Assembly (NCBI RefSeq): GCF_021462225.1
Contig: NC_061804.1
Coordinates: forward strand, 7,300,740 to 7,364,739
Reading direction: 5' to 3'
Origin: Girardinichthys multiradiatus
Taxonomy: Eukaryota > Chordata > Actinopteri > Cyprinodontiformes > Goodeidae
Length of the DNA stretch: 64,000 nucleotides
In this document: positions 47,170 to 58,837 of the stretch, piece after piece
Position numbering within the stretch: the first letter of the stretch is position 1
How the letters are laid out: each line of letters starts with the position of its first letter
The notes under the pieces: generated by a model
What the model was told of the DNA's origin: nothing
Database searches by the model: none
The model's input: only the letters and a program-made list of their open reading frames with translations
Made by a program: the position numbers and the translations under genes

Positions 47170-48440
47170 ATGGGATCCAGTAGAACTCCTGGGTCTCCTC
47201 CAGACACTCCAGTATGCAGGGACATGTCAAAAAAATATGGGCCTGAAAGTGTTGAATGTGTGAATGATTGGGTGAAATATGGTTTTCCAGAGGGAAGTTC
47301 TTTGAGTGTTGTTCAAATAGAATGTTCAAGACAAAGCCTAGAAAATGAATGGAATAAACAGAAAAAGAAGGGAAAAGTAAGTGCACAAAGGATAACTCAG
47401 AGATGAAAGCATGTGAGATGTTGGGGAAGGTGAAAAGAGGAAGCAGAGTTGAGACAGAGAAAAGCAATGGCGAGAGAAATGGGGGAAGTAGGGATTTAAG
47501 TGGGAAAGTGGCAGGAATAACTGATAATGCAAGCACAGAAAGAGATAAAAAGAATATATAGCACTGGTGATACCTCGCCCTCTTCTCTGTATGATCCATT
47601 ACAGATGAGCTTACAAGCTCTGGCGGTGTCAGAACCGGACCTGGACTCCTATCCTCCATGGAGACGTGTACTGGGAGCTGTGGGTGGAGCCCCTATCATC
47701 GATCGTCCTAAAGAGCAGTCCGACACCAGACCCGTCCCTTCTGCAGATGACTGTTGTGAGGAAGACCCGTCCTTCTGAAGATCTTCTCCTGAACCAGTTT
47801 CATCCACCAGCAGCCATCACAGACCGAAATCCCACCATACTCGTGGGGCAGATCGCAGAGCCCACAGAAAAGACGACGAGGGGGAACTGCTCACCATACC
47901 AATGGTGGAAGACCAAACGGCTCTATGTTGGTACATCGCCCTTGGAGCCCTGCTGATGTTCAAGCAGCATCACACCTCCCCAATCCAAAAGAAGGGGGGT
48001 AAAAGTTTGCGATGACTTGCATAGCCTGTCCAAAACTATGTACCCCATAGGCACAGAGCTAAGACAGATTTTATCCAGTAAGCTTAAGACTGGTGAACTG
48101 GTAGGCTTAATTGGACTTCCAGAACCTGATCCGCATGCTAAGCATCCACACTGGGACCACGCAGACAACCAGGACTACTGCAATGCCACTGACCGTCTGT
48201 GTGCAGGTCTCAGAGAAATGTTTCCCCTCCATATGGACAGTAATGCATTAAAGGGACTGGTCCAGCGTCCTGATGAAACAGTGGAGGATTTCCTCCACAG
48301 AGCAGAGGAGGTGTTCAAGAAGCACTCTGGTCTTGACCGTCCAAATCCCTTGGGAGCTGAACCAGGACCCTGGGAAAGACTCCTCTGCAGTTAACCCATG
48401 GAAGTCTTCCAACCTGAAATCAGAACCCTGTATGAACCCT
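47170..48440 (+). pseudogene. gag: ERV Gag: matrix and capsid fragments
   Basis: The likely start is the ATG at 47170 (MGSSRT), since an N-terminal glycine is what Gag myristoylation needs. The first frame to 47406 looks like a matrix domain (MSKKYGPESVECVNDW, then LENEWNKQKKKGK). A second open piece (47527-47778) is proline- and acid-rich like the region between matrix and capsid. A third (48017-48394) has capsid features, including ALKGLVQRPDETVEDFLHRA, which resembles the major homology region. At least two frameshifts separate the pieces. In an intact virus these parts build the particle. Confidence 0.8.
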
Positions 48441-48660
48441 GTATGTGGGAATTAGATATGGTGTAAGACTGGTGGACCTGGAACGTCATGCACAGTAAAT
48501 GTAGCAAGAAAGAAGTTGCAAAAAATCTGAAAAGAAAGAGCATGATCTGCACCATGCCACTTTAACCATGTTTTCCAGTGCAGCTGACTTCCAACAAAGG
48601 GGCAGAGAAAGAGGATGCATAGGTCGTTAGGATGATTAGCCCTGGATTCCACATGATTCA

Positions 48661-48723
48661 GACAGATGTTATAATTGTGGCAAATATGGACACTGGAAGA
48701 ATGAATGTCCGCAGAAACATTGA
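48661..48723 (+). pseudogene. ERV nucleocapsid zinc knuckle
   Basis: The frame from 48661 reads one complete CCHC knuckle, CYNCGKYGHWKNEC, followed by a stop at 48721-48723. All four metal ligands are kept. In gamma-type retroviruses such a stop lies between gag and pol and is bypassed during translation. Here protease resumes about 150 bases further on, so readthrough design versus later mutation cannot be told apart. Confidence 0.85.
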
Positions 48724-48849
48724 GGCAGTCCACCCCAGTCCGACTGAGTGGAGGATGGGACCCCAGGAACGGGCGACGCCTAACTTGAGCCACATCAAAG
48801 GGGAGTGAGGTTTCACACACACACCGCTACACCCTCCTGAATCTTTAGA

Positions 48850-49330
48850 GGCGCCTGCTTCCACTGATACATTTCAGATGCTTACAGAGGCCATAAAACA
48901 CTTAGAAGCACAAACAACACCATGTGTGGGAACTTATGCTCATTCATCTGCTGAAGCTTATAAAACAATGTTTATCCTCCTTGTAGATGGTCAAAGGGTG
49001 GAGTTTATGGTAGATTCTGGTGCAACACATTCAGTTTTAACATCCACCACGCTTTCACCAACACCTAAGTTCAGTTGACTTCATGTTTACTCAGTTACTG
49101 CTTCAGGGGCTCCTGTAAAAGATCGATTTTCTTTACCATTGTCTTGCAGTACACAGACAGGGAAAAAATTGAAACATTCCTTTTTGGTTTCTCAACACTG
49201 TCGTATTAATTTGTTAGGTCGAGATTTGATGTGTGCATTGTCTTTAATGTTGGTATCATCCACTGTGGGACTACAAATTTCATGTGCGGATGCAAAATCA
49301 TTTGATGATGTTTTCACTGGGGTTCATTAT
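48850..49330 (+). pseudogene. pro: ERV aspartic protease fragments
   Basis: The active-site loop FMVDSGATHSVL is encoded near 49000-49040, with D-S-G intact. A stop at 49076-49078 interrupts the frame. The C-terminal strand NLLGRDLM, typical of retropepsins, follows near 49210-49235 in the next open piece (49139-49555). The protease would cleave Gag-Pol. Confidence 0.85.
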
Positions 49331-50700
49331 TCACCTAACACGCCTTTATACATGTACCAATGGAAGCTTCCAACCGGTCCTTGTGTGTCAGACTTAATCA
49401 CGCTTACGCGTAACTTAGTCTTTCCACATGCTGACTTTTTGAGTCCTGATGAGTTGCACTGCACTGCTCATGTGATAAGCGGACCAGATGAATCTTATGA
49501 ACAAATATTATTCCACACATCTTCTGCTCCACACAGTTTCTCTCTTTTGGAATAATAACACTGCTGCCCTACAAGTTCACCTCTCTCAAACACAACAACT
49601 GTTTTTCTCAGTAGATAACTCTTTCCCTCATGTTTCATTGTCAAAAGCTGTGGGAATGGAGTAGAGAGATGTGGGTAGTTTTGTGTTAAAGTGTACTCTT
49701 ATTTCTGATTGGGTAGTAACCTCTGACCCAACCATTTGGTTTTCACAAAAACATCAAGTCTATAAAAAGGTTTACACTTCTTCTTTTCACAGTGCACGCA
49801 TAGTTTAGCTGGTGGACATAACTCACAGTCTGGCTTTTGTTCCCACTCTAGTGCCTCAGGAACTGTCTTCAGTTCCTTCCACATTATGGACAGCCCATAA
49901 ATATGATGTTGGCCTAATTTCTGATTGTGAACCAGTTGTCATAACTCCCAAGTCTGATTATAGACCCCACCAAAAACAATATTCTCTGAGAAGGGAGGCT
50001 ATCCTGTTAAAAATAAATCAGACCTGAAGGCCAGCCTGCTGAATAGTGATTTGTGCAAGATTTACAGGCAGTAAACAAAGCCGTGGTACCACGCGCCCCA
50101 TCTATGCCCAATCCGCACGCCATTTTGCCCCAAATTCCTCCAGATGCAAACTTTTTTTTCTTTTGTGAATCTTTCAAATGCATTTTTCTCTGTCCCAGTG
50201 CATCCTGATAGCCTATTTTGGTTTGCATTTGAGTTTGATGGTAAACCTTAAACTTTTACTAGACTGTGTCAAGGTTATTGTGAAAATCCCACTATCTACA
50301 TTGCTGCATTGAGAAATTATTTGGCTGATTTGCATCTTACTGAAGGTTCTGTCCTTCTTCAGTATGTGGATGACCTTTTAATCTGTGCACCAACTGAGCA
50401 GCAATGCAAATCAGACACTTTGAAATTGTTACATCACCTTTGTGCTAAAGGACATAAAGCCTTTCTGTCAAAACTGCAGTTTGCTCAAAGTAAAGTTACT
50501 TTCTTGGGACATGTGATTTTAGCTGCCCCCCATTGCTTGTCCACTGAGTGCACTCAAGCAGTTGCCAACATTCCTAAACCGCTCACAAAATAGCAAATGA
50601 TGTCCTTCCTGGGAATGACTTCTTATTGTTGTTCCCAATTACTCTGTTCTGGAGTCCTTTGTCTTCTTTGATCTAAGGGAAAAATCTCTCTGCCCAGGAT
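49330..50700 (+). pseudogene. pol: ERV reverse transcriptase fragments
   Basis: The N-terminal part (about 49850-50027) shows the VPSTLWTAHKYDVGLISD and ITPKSDYRPHQKQY blocks that open gamma-type reverse transcriptases. The palm catalytic motif LLQYVDDLLI lies at about 50354-50383, followed by LHHLCAKGHKAFLSKLQF and VTFLGHVI of the thumb. Motif A and much of the fingers (about 50030-50300) are too damaged to read as one frame, and the segment may be shortened. Stops and shifts are frequent. Confidence 0.88.
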
Positions 50701-51722
50701 TGCATTACCTGGTCACCTGAGGCAGAAAAAGCATTTCAAAACTTAAACAAATGCACTCCAACAGGCACCCGCTATGGCTTTGCCCCATCCTGCGAAACAT
50801 TTTATTCAGGTGGTGGATGAAAAGATTTCATGTCCTCTGTCCTCCTACAACAACATGGTGGACACCTTAGACCTATTGCTTATTTCTCTTTTAAACTTGA
50901 TGCAGTAGCTGCAGGCCTCCCTGGATGTCTCAGAGCTGTGGCAGCAGCAGAAAAAGCTGTTCTGGCTTCCAGAGACGTTGTGGGCTATTCTCCTTTAACG
51001 GTGTATGTGCCACATGCTCTGTCGATTATTCTCCTTGAACAAGAAACATCACATCTTTCAGCTGCACGTTGGCTGTGGTACACTTCTGTCCTTCTTGATA
51101 TGCCCAACATTACTGTAAAGCGTTGCACCACTCTAAACCCAGCCACTCTCCTTCCAACTGCTGATGATGGAGACTCTCATTCTTGTACTGAAGTGCTACA
51201 GATTGTCTGTACTCCCAGACCAGACCTCTTTGATGAACTCATTCCAAAGACTGACCTTACCATGTACGTTGATGGGTCTTCCCATCGCTCAGACTTGGAT
51301 GCTAACCTAGTGGGCTTTGCTGTATGCTTAGATTTTGAAGTCCTAAGTCAGGCCCTTTACCGCAACATTTTTCTGCACAAACTGCAGAACTGGTGGCCTT
51401 AACAGAAGCCTGCAAATTGGCTGAAGGGAAGTCTGTTACCATTTATACTGACAGTCGGTTCTCATTTGGCGTAGCTCATGATTTTGGTGCATTGTGGAAA
51501 AATCGCTCCTTTTTAAAGTCTGATGGTAAACCTATTCTTAATGGTAATCAGGTCTCTGACCTTTTGGATGCCATTTTGTTACCCTCTAAAATAGCTGTTG
51601 TTAAATGCACTGCTCACTCACACAACACTGATCCTGTTTCCCTGGGAAACGCCTCAGCTGACGCAGCTGCAAAAGCCGCTCCCACTTTCCTCTTTTGGCT
51701 GCTTTTCTGTCCTCACTGTTGA
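50700..51722 (+). pseudogene. pol: ERV connection and RNase H domain
   Basis: The frame 50830-51402 covers the connection region (PIAYFSFKLDAVAAGLPGC, then the AAAEKAVLASRDV block) and the start of RNase H with TMYVDGSS, the first catalytic aspartate. A shift near 51390 moves to the frame 51393-51722, which continues with ALTEACKLAEGKS, then YTDSRFSFGVAHDFG (a further catalytic aspartate), and ends with the GNASADAAAKAA block. The order and spacing are those of gamma-type retroviruses. Confidence 0.88.
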
Positions 51723-51729
51723 CCCCCGA

Positions 51730-52440
51730 ACCCTCTTTCTCTTTTATTGAAATGCAGTCCTTTGCTTCGCCAGTAGAGAAGCAGCTCAGCAACACAATGG
51801 ATGTACTAACTTTCAGCTGATGGACACATTTTGTTAATAAAGCTTTACAGGAAGTAAGCCAAGTACTGGGTTTCAGATTAAAAACACATTGTGCCTATCA
51901 TCCCCAGTCTGGAGGGGATGTAGAGAGAGAGAATGGTACATTTAAGCTTAAATTGTCAAAAAAAAGTGTGAGGAGACAGGGCTCTCATGGACAAATATTT
52001 TGCCCCTCGCCCTAATGATTATGAGAATCAGAAAAAGAACACGGGTACATCTCAGTTCTTATGAAATATTGTTTGGCAGACCAGCACACATGGGAAGCAC
52101 CCTGACTAGACCACTGACTGACTTATCTACGCCCCTGCATGAGCATGATATGTTGGTATATTGTCAGAATCTGTCACGGTCTTTGTGTGCTTCTCAGAAA
52201 ACCAGGACCATCCTCCCGAGCCCAGCTGAGGGACCATTACATGCGTTTCAGCCTGGAGAGTGGGTGCTGATTAAAGACTACCAAAGGAAGCGTTGGAAAT
52301 CCAGACGGTGGCAGGGACCTTTCCAGATTCTCCTCATCACTCACACTGCCATGAAGGTCATTGAAAGAGCCACGTGGGTCCACGCGTTGCATTACAAGCT
52401 GTTCAGCAGAGAACCACCAGAGCAGTCAAATCATGGCAAA
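51730..52440 (+). pseudogene. pol: ERV integrase fragments
   Basis: Near 51870-51960 the plus strand reads HCAYHPQSGGDVERENG, the end of the integrase catalytic core including its glutamate. The N-terminal zinc domain and the first aspartates are missing, since only about 150 bases separate RNase H from this block. The piece 52000-52440 carries LSSYEILFGRPAHMG, then a C-terminal QPGEWVLIKDY and WQGPFQILLITHTAMKV block as in gamma-type integrases. The integrase is therefore internally deleted and inactive. Confidence 0.88.
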
Positions 52441-52936
52441 AGGTTTCCTCACCCTGCTGGGATTTATTGCCCTCTTCTTTTTCATGATAACATTTTCCAC
52501 TGGCCCTCCGATTGGTCGAGTAGAACGAAGAGCTTTTCCAAGGCCAGCGCAAAATCTTTTGGAGGCACCATGGGTAAAACGGAACTTGTGATATCAATTT
52601 GCAAACTTTTCAGCTAAAACTACAACAGCAGAAAACTGTTTTATCTGCATGTCACACCATCTTCCCTCTACTTAAGTTGCTGTACCAGGAGAAAGGAAGA
52701 TTACGCATGTCATCCTGTTATAATGCTTGAGAGCCCCAGGATATTAATCCCTCTGAGAGCATGACGGAGGATGGATTTCAGATGATAACTTTTGAGAAGA
52801 GTAAACTCACATGTTCTGTGTGCCTTATTGAGAATACTGTACAATATCACATGTTATCTTTCTCTAAACCTTCTGCCTATCAGAGTTCTGCAGAAAACAT
52901 TGAAGACGAAGATGATGAATATTACATTGCTTAAAA
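52433..52936 (+). pseudogene. env: ERV envelope remnant
   Basis: An ATG at 52433 begins a frame that overlaps the integrase end in another frame, a normal arrangement for retroviral env. It encodes a hydrophobic signal peptide (FLTLLGFIALFFFMI) and then stops at 52589-52591. A following piece reads AENCFICMS, like the start of a surface subunit, near 52630-52660. Almost all of the surface and transmembrane parts are missing, since only about 500 bases lie between here and the 3' LTR. An acidic EDEDDEYYIA end near 52905-52936 might be a residual tail. Confidence 0.7.
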
Positions 52937-53099
52937 TGTCCATGACTTAATGAAACATTGATCTTAAAGTGCTGAAAGCATCTTATCCTTGTGGAGAAGC
53001 CTACGTCATGCTGACATGATTTGCATCGTGTTTTCTTTTCTACAACTATCGTTTTATGGTTTGTCAATTTACTTTTTGTTTTATTGTGATTAATGAATA

Positions 53100-53115
53100 A
53101 TCAAAAGGGTGGAAA
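53100..53115 (+). other. ERV polypurine tract
   Basis: The purine run AAAAGGGTGGAAA directly precedes the 3' LTR, the site for second-strand primer formation. Confidence 0.7.
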
Positions 53116-53534
53116 TGTAGTGGAAAAAATGTTTTATGGTTTAGGCATGAAGACGTGATTTTGTTTTAACCAACAGTTATAATAGTTGCACGCAAAAGAG
53201 TTAATTGAAATGTTCTCATAAGCAGCTGAATCTGTGTTGAGATTTGTAGAGGAAGGGAGCAAAAACTGCCAGAGCATTTTCAGACAGGAGGTGATGGCCT
53301 TGTGAAAAGAGCACTCTTTTTCTCTAACTAGGTAGTAGTTTTTGCAGAAGTAGTTTCTTATCTAGCTTAGTAATGTATAAAGGAGCACTAAGATTGCCTT
53401 CAGTGCCCATTCACTGAACTGTGTTTTGTGCCTTTCAAATGCTGTGAGCCTTTGAAATAAACACTGTGAGGACTAGTCTTGGGAGAAATCGATTTATTGA
53501 AGCAGTATTTCACTCTATTGATAATAGATTTTCA
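53116..53534 (+). repeat. ERV 3' LTR
   Basis: 419 bases starting TGTAGTGG and ending TTTTCA, matching 46272-46688 with many substitutions and small indels. It has the same TATA-type box (TGTATAAAGG, near 53377) and AATAAACACTG polyadenylation signal. Confidence 0.92.
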
Positions 53535-54120
53535 TAACAATTTCTGGAAGATATGTTTCCTCTCTTTGCCATGTTCACTAATAGCTCATTTTAAACATTT
53601 ACCAGATTGCATACCTCTTTTTGGTAAACCACCTTTAAAAATTATTTGTCCCTGGAGAAGCTACACTTTCCCACAACATTTGTCCCACAATATTGTGTTT
53701 CATCCTCTTTGCTCCTTTTCACCAAATGTTTCAGGAAAAGTGTTACTTATTTATCTAGCTTTTAGACTTTAGGAAATGTGGTTTCTGCTCTTGTGTAGCT
53801 GCCCTCGTAGAGCTCAGTTGGATGTTTTCTCGTTGTGATGAAAGTCCAGGAGGAGTATGTCTTCTTTATATAAAGGTGATCTTCCTCACACCTCCTCAGC
53901 TCAGAGGAGGGTAAGTTATCTTGGCAGCTGCCCTTGAATCATTCAGTCTGCTCAGTCTGCAGGATGGATGTTTCAAGAGAGAGGCTGGTGGATTAAAACG
54001 TAAAGTTGGACAGACGGTAAAGGTCTTCTCAGATGAGGATAATATTAGTTTGGGATAAACCAAAACAAAGAAGCATAGAATTGTGAAGTTCAAGTAAACT
54101 GATACATTCTTTATCATTAA
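53535..54120. other. Intergenic stretch
   Basis: No supported gene or repeat. Confidence 0.3.
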
Positions 54121-54124
54121 AAAC

Positions 54125-54560
54125 TCAATTTAATATTAATTCAGTTCAGTTTATTTTTATTGCGCCAAACACGTCATTTCAAGACACTTTACAACATCAA
54201 TGAATCAAACAGATTCAATGTCAAGTTCATACATTCCAATAAATCCAAGTTATCAAAAAATCCAGTCAAATTTAGTTTATTATTCAAATTGGTTAAAACA
54301 TATTTGTATCTAAGGAAATCCAGCAGAATGCATTGACTTAGTGACTTACAGCATTCACTCCTCCTGGATGAGCATATAGCGACAATGGACAGTCGCTTGC
54401 ATTGACTTTGCAGCAATCCCTCATACTGAGCATGTATGTAGTGACAGTGGAAAGGAAAGCTCCCCTTTAACAGGAAGAAACCTCCAGCAGAACCAGAACC
54501 AGGCCCAGTGTGAGCAGCCATCTGCCACGACCGACAGGGTTTGTGAGAACAGAGCAGAGA
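54125..54560 (-). repeat. Dispersed repeat with LINE-like tail
   Basis: The minus strand ends with a TTGTAAAGTGTCTTG block and a GAACTGAATT-type tail, as in L2-like LINEs. Inside it has the CCTCCAGCAGAACCAG and CATCTGCCACGACCGAC blocks, which I recognise as recurrent in fish genomes. No protein is encoded. Confidence 0.55.
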
Positions 54561-54639
54561 CACAAAAACAACTTAGAAGCAGTAGAAGTTTAAAGCAGAG
54601 TTAGGTTATAAAACAATATCCCAAGCTTTGAACATTACA

Positions 54640-55270
54640 CAAAGCTCTGATACATCTGTCATCTGAAAATAGAAACAGTATGGCACAACTCCAAATCCGT
54701 TGTTGAAAGTGAAAAGAAGATCCATTTAAAGTTTACCTATAGCCATGAAGGCTACACAGCGGAGGTGATCTGGTCAGATGAAAGAACTTTGTGGCCCATT
54801 TGGTAACATGAAAGTGGTAGAATCATGCTGTGTGGATGTTTTTTTCAGCAGAAACAGGGAATCTGGTCAGATTAGAAGAGAAACTGTAAATCAGGGTAAT
54901 CCAGGAAGAAGACACATCAGAGGCTACAAAAGACTTAAGGTGGTGGTTTAACTTCCAGCAGGACAGTGACCCTAACTATACATCCAGAGACACAATGGGA
55001 TGGTTTAGATGAAAGCATATTAATGTTTTAGAATGTTCTAGTCAAAGTAAAGACCTAAATCCAATTGAGAATCTGTCTAAACTTGAAAACTGATCTTCAC
55101 AAACCCTCATTGTCAGATTTGACTGAGTTTGAGCAATTTTCCAAAAAACAATGGGCAAAAACGTATTTCAGTCTTTGTGCTGGTCTAAAACCTAAACTAC
55201 TAATAAACATTAAAGTGTGACAATAGCATTGACGTTTGTGGGTGGAATGTGACAAAATGGGAAAATGTTT
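54640..55270 (+). pseudogene. Degraded Tc1/mariner-like transposon
   Basis: The plus strand retains WSDERTLW near 54768-54795 (first aspartate block), the FQQDSDPNYTSRDT block near 54955-55000 (second aspartate), and SKDLNPIENLSK near 55046-55080 (final glutamate). All three catalytic positions can still be recognised, but stops and shifts separate them. No inverted repeats could be paired. Confidence 0.7.
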
Positions 55271-55497
55271 AAGGCAAATAAATGCTTTTAATCTTACAAA
55301 TAATCCTATCATCACTCATTACAGTATATTTACCACTGGTTTTCATTTATTATGTGTTATTAACACCACTGTTACCTTACCTGTTCTCACCTGTTGCTCC
55401 CTGACCTCTGCCTGTTTGGTCCAGTGGATGTTTTTGTGAGGTTCTTGTTTTCCTGCCCAGGAACCAGTCTGTATTGTTTGTTTTTTTGCATCATATA

Positions 55498-57065
55498 CAG
55501 GTCCTTCTCAAAATATTAGCATATTGTGATAAAGTTCATTATTTTCCATAATGTCATGATGAAAATTTAACATTCATATATTTTAGATTCATTGCACACT
55601 AACTGAAATATTCCAGGTCTTTTATTGTCTTAATACGGATGATTTTGGCATACAGCTCATGAAAACCCAAAATTCCTATCTCACAAAATTAGCATATCAT
55701 TAAAAGGGTCTCTAAACAAGCTATGAACCTAATCATCTGAATCAACGAGTTAACTCTAAACACCTCCAAAAGATTCCTGAGGCCTTTAAAACTCCCAGCC
55801 TGGTTCATCACTCAAAACCCCAATCATGGGTAAGACTGCCGACCTGACTGCTGTCCAGAAGGCCACTATTGACACCCTCAAGCAAGAGGGTAAGACACAG
55901 AAATAAATTTCTGAACAAATAGGCTGTTCCCAGAGTGCTGTATCAAGGCACCTCAGTGGGAAGTCTGTGGGAAGGAAAAAGTGTGTCAGAAAACGCTGCA
56001 CAACGAGAAGAGGTGACCGGACCCTGAGGAAGATTGTGGAGAAGGGCCGATTCCAGACCTTGGGGGACCTGCGGAAGCAGTGGACTGAGTCTGGAGTAGA
56101 AACATCCAGAGCCACCGTGCACAGGCGTGTGCAGGAAATGGGCTACAGGTGCCGCATTCCCCAGACCTGGGCTATAGAAAAGCAGCACTGGACTGTTGCT
56201 CAGTGGTCCAAAGTACTTTTTTCGGATGAAAGCAAATTCTGCATGTCATTCGGAAATCAAGGTGCCAGAGTCTGGAGGAAGAATGGGGAGAAGGAAATGC
56301 CAAAATGCCAGAAGTCCAGTGTCAAGTACCCACAGTCAGTGATGGTCTGGGGTGCCGTGTCAGCTGCTGGTGTTGGTCCACTGTGTTTTATCAAGGGCAG
56401 GGTCAATGCAGCTAGCTATCAGGAGATTTTGGAGCACTTCATGCTTCCATCTGCTGAAAAGCTTTATGGAGATGAAGATTTCATTTTTCAGCACGACCTG
56501 GCACCTGCTCACAGTGCCAAAACCACTGGTAAATGGTTTACTGACCATGGTATCACTGTGCTCAATTGGCCTGCCAACTCTCCTGACCTGAACCCCATAG
56601 AGAATCTGTGGGATATTGTGAAGAGAACGTTGAGAGACTCAAGACCCGACACTCTGGATGAGCTAAAGGCCGCTATCGAAGCATCCTGGGCCTCCATAAG
56701 ACCTCAGCAGTGCCACAGGCTGATTGCCTCCATGCCACGCCGCATTGAAGCAGTCATTTCTGTCAAAGGATTCCCGACCAAGTATTGAGTGCATAACTGT
56801 ACATGATTATTTGAAGGTTGACGTTTTTTGTATTAAAAACGCTTTTCTTTTATTGGTCGGATGAAATATGCTAATTTTGTGAGATAGGAATTTTGGGTTT
56901 TCATGAGCTGTATGCCAAAATCATCCGTATTAAGACAATAAAAGACCTGAAATATTTCAGTTAGTGTGCAATGAATCTAAAATATATGAATGTTAAATTT
57001 TCATCATGACATTATGGAAAATAATGAACTTTATCACAATATGCTAATATTTTGAGAAGGACCTG
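55498..57065 (+). mobile_element. Tc1-like transposon, copy B (plus strand)
   Basis: A 1568-bp element between TA at 55496-55497 and 57066-57067, with terminal inverted repeats of about 190 bp that match those of copy A. It is about 40 bp shorter than copy A because of one in-frame deletion in the transposase. Confidence 0.95.
55826..56788 (+). pseudogene. Tc1-like transposase with nonsense codon and deletion (copy B)
   Basis: The true start is the ATG at 55826 (MGKTADLTAVQKATI). A TAA at 55904-55906, replacing the codon that reads Glu in copy A, stops translation after 26 codons. The frame is otherwise open to 56788. Relative to copy A, 14 codons are missing after RCRIPQ, in the linker before the catalytic domain. 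The triad is intact: LFSDES, FQHDLAPAHSA and NPIENLW, spaced as DD34E. The two copies therefore carry different inactivating changes, so neither was the source of the other in its present state. Confidence 0.95.
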
Positions 57066-57067
57066 TA

Positions 57068-57880
57068 ACTCAGCCTACTCCTTGAGATGAACGGACAGAT
57101 GGATGGATGCTTTTTCCTCATATCTCATATACTAATTAAAACACATGACATGACAGAGTCTAAGATAATAATCATGCCTCACTCTAATAAAATTCAATGT
57201 TTTGAGACAGAAAACAAGAGACGAAAGTTAGATTTTAGTTATAGACACGCAGAAACTGCTGTCATTACAGAAATAATCTCATTAGTTGATTAATACCTCA
57301 GTGTGAAAAAAGCGAATCTACTCATCCACTATGAAAGCAAAGGCTGAAATTATTCTAGTCAATAAATTATTCACAACTAATTTTAATTTTCTCTGCTGCA
57401 ATTTCCACTCATGTAAATGTTCTTTCCTATTGAAGAAATGCTTCGATATAAAAAAAAGAAACTATGCTGTTTTGGTCTGGCTCTGCTAGATGAAAAACAA
57501 TTTTGGACACAGCTGGATACTTGACCCTAAAGGCTAAACTGCAAGGTGACAAAATAAAACAAAGCAGAAAAAATAAGAAGAAGATTCAGTCAATAAAAAA
57601 CATGATTTTTGTGAGATTAGCAGCGATGCAGAAAGTGGAAGCTGAGAGTTGCACCACACCTGGCAAAGGGTCAGCAAAGCACTCTGCACCCATAACCAGG
57701 TTAATGGATAGATGGTAGGTGAGTGGGGTGGGGGGAGCGTTAGATGGAGCTGATGGGATAGGCGGCAGAGATGGAGAAAAAGGAGGGGGGGGATGTTTTT
57801 GAGTAAAGCTTAAGAGTAAAGTAAAGAAAAGAGGGAGATGGACAGAAAGAAGGGAAAATGCTAGTTTTTTTTTTTTTCTG
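57068..57880. other. Intergenic stretch
   Basis: No supported gene. A G-rich GTGGGGTGGGGGGAG tract lies at about 57722-57737. Confidence 0.3.
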
Positions 57881-57884
57881 GCTC

Positions 57885-58540
57885 ACTGTCATCTCCTCCT
57901 CCACCACTTCCCCCTCATCGCCTGTTTTAATGTGACTAAATAGGATAACCTGCTCTTCATAAAAAATGGATGCCACTTCATTTGGCTGGACCTGCTGGCA
58001 GAACCCCCCAAGAGGCCACGGCCAGTCGAGCGAGGGGGCCCTGTAACTACCGTGGGCCAAACCAAATTGCTGGCCGTAATTAATTACCTCCTCCATCCAC
58101 ACACGTACTGCCAGCTCATTCCTCGGCATCTGCACACCAAACTCCAGACTTGGGAGTCTTAGAGGAGTGAAGGTTTGGCCGCAAAATTGGCAGATGGTTG
58201 AGCCAAAGAAAGGTAAGAAACACAGAGCAGACGAAGAAGAGGGTGAGGTGGGGCGAAGCAAACCGATGCTTGCTAGGTAAAGTGAGCAGCTTTTTACCCA
58301 ATCACGTGGGGGAGTTTGTCAAGCAGGAGATTGCAGTCTAAAATATTAATGTGTCCCTCCTGCCCCCCCTCCCAAGACTGAGTGAGCCAGCTCTTGGAAG
58401 GGACACTCGTCTCTCAATATTTCATGAGCAGCCCAGACGCAGGCAGGCACAGCTGGCCCGCCCCTTTAACGCTACATGCATCAGCCATCCCTTTCTTTAA
58501 TGTAGCCAGTGTTAGTGGAGAGGAAAGCTGGGGTGAGAGA
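57885..58540. other. Candidate conserved non-coding block
   Basis: A repeat-free, GC-richer stretch with a GCCGTAATTAATTACCTCC core near 58072 and a second even block at 58380-58510 (TCTCAATATTTCATGAGC). No frame with family features. It is enhancer-like by texture only. The rest to 58838 shows nothing. Confidence 0.25.
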
Positions 58541-58837
58541 GGTGGGAGTTTAAGAGGGAAGAGTGCTGTTTTAGACCTTTGTGGTCTGAACATTTGGTGG
58601 AGGAATTGGGAAAAATGAAGAGAGTGGGTGTCATGGGGGAAACAATTCCTTATTTAGAGTGAGACAAAAGGACATTTAAGCTCTTAAAAACTCTTTAAAT
58701 TAGAGCAATAGATATCAGAGTGAATATTTTTGGTTAAAATTCAGAAGCTCATGCATCTTGGTGAATCAGAACATAATTTCAGTAATGCAATTCATTAATT
58801 CATTCATCATCTATACCACTTATTCCATAGTGAGTCA

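Larger units (their letters stand above)
46272..53534 (+). mobile_element. Endogenous retrovirus, gamma/epsilon-like, degraded
   Basis: A 7.26-kb provirus with both LTRs, gag, pro, pol and a mostly deleted env in standard order on the plus strand. Every gene is broken by stops and shifts. The LTRs differ at roughly one position in ten by eye, which points to an old insertion. The sequences around the two outer ends share TAACAAT but give no clean short target duplication. Confidence 0.92.

Noticed and set aside
47129..47659. A 176-residue minus-strand frame
   Set aside because: Antisense to the retroviral gag region, with no recognisable domain.
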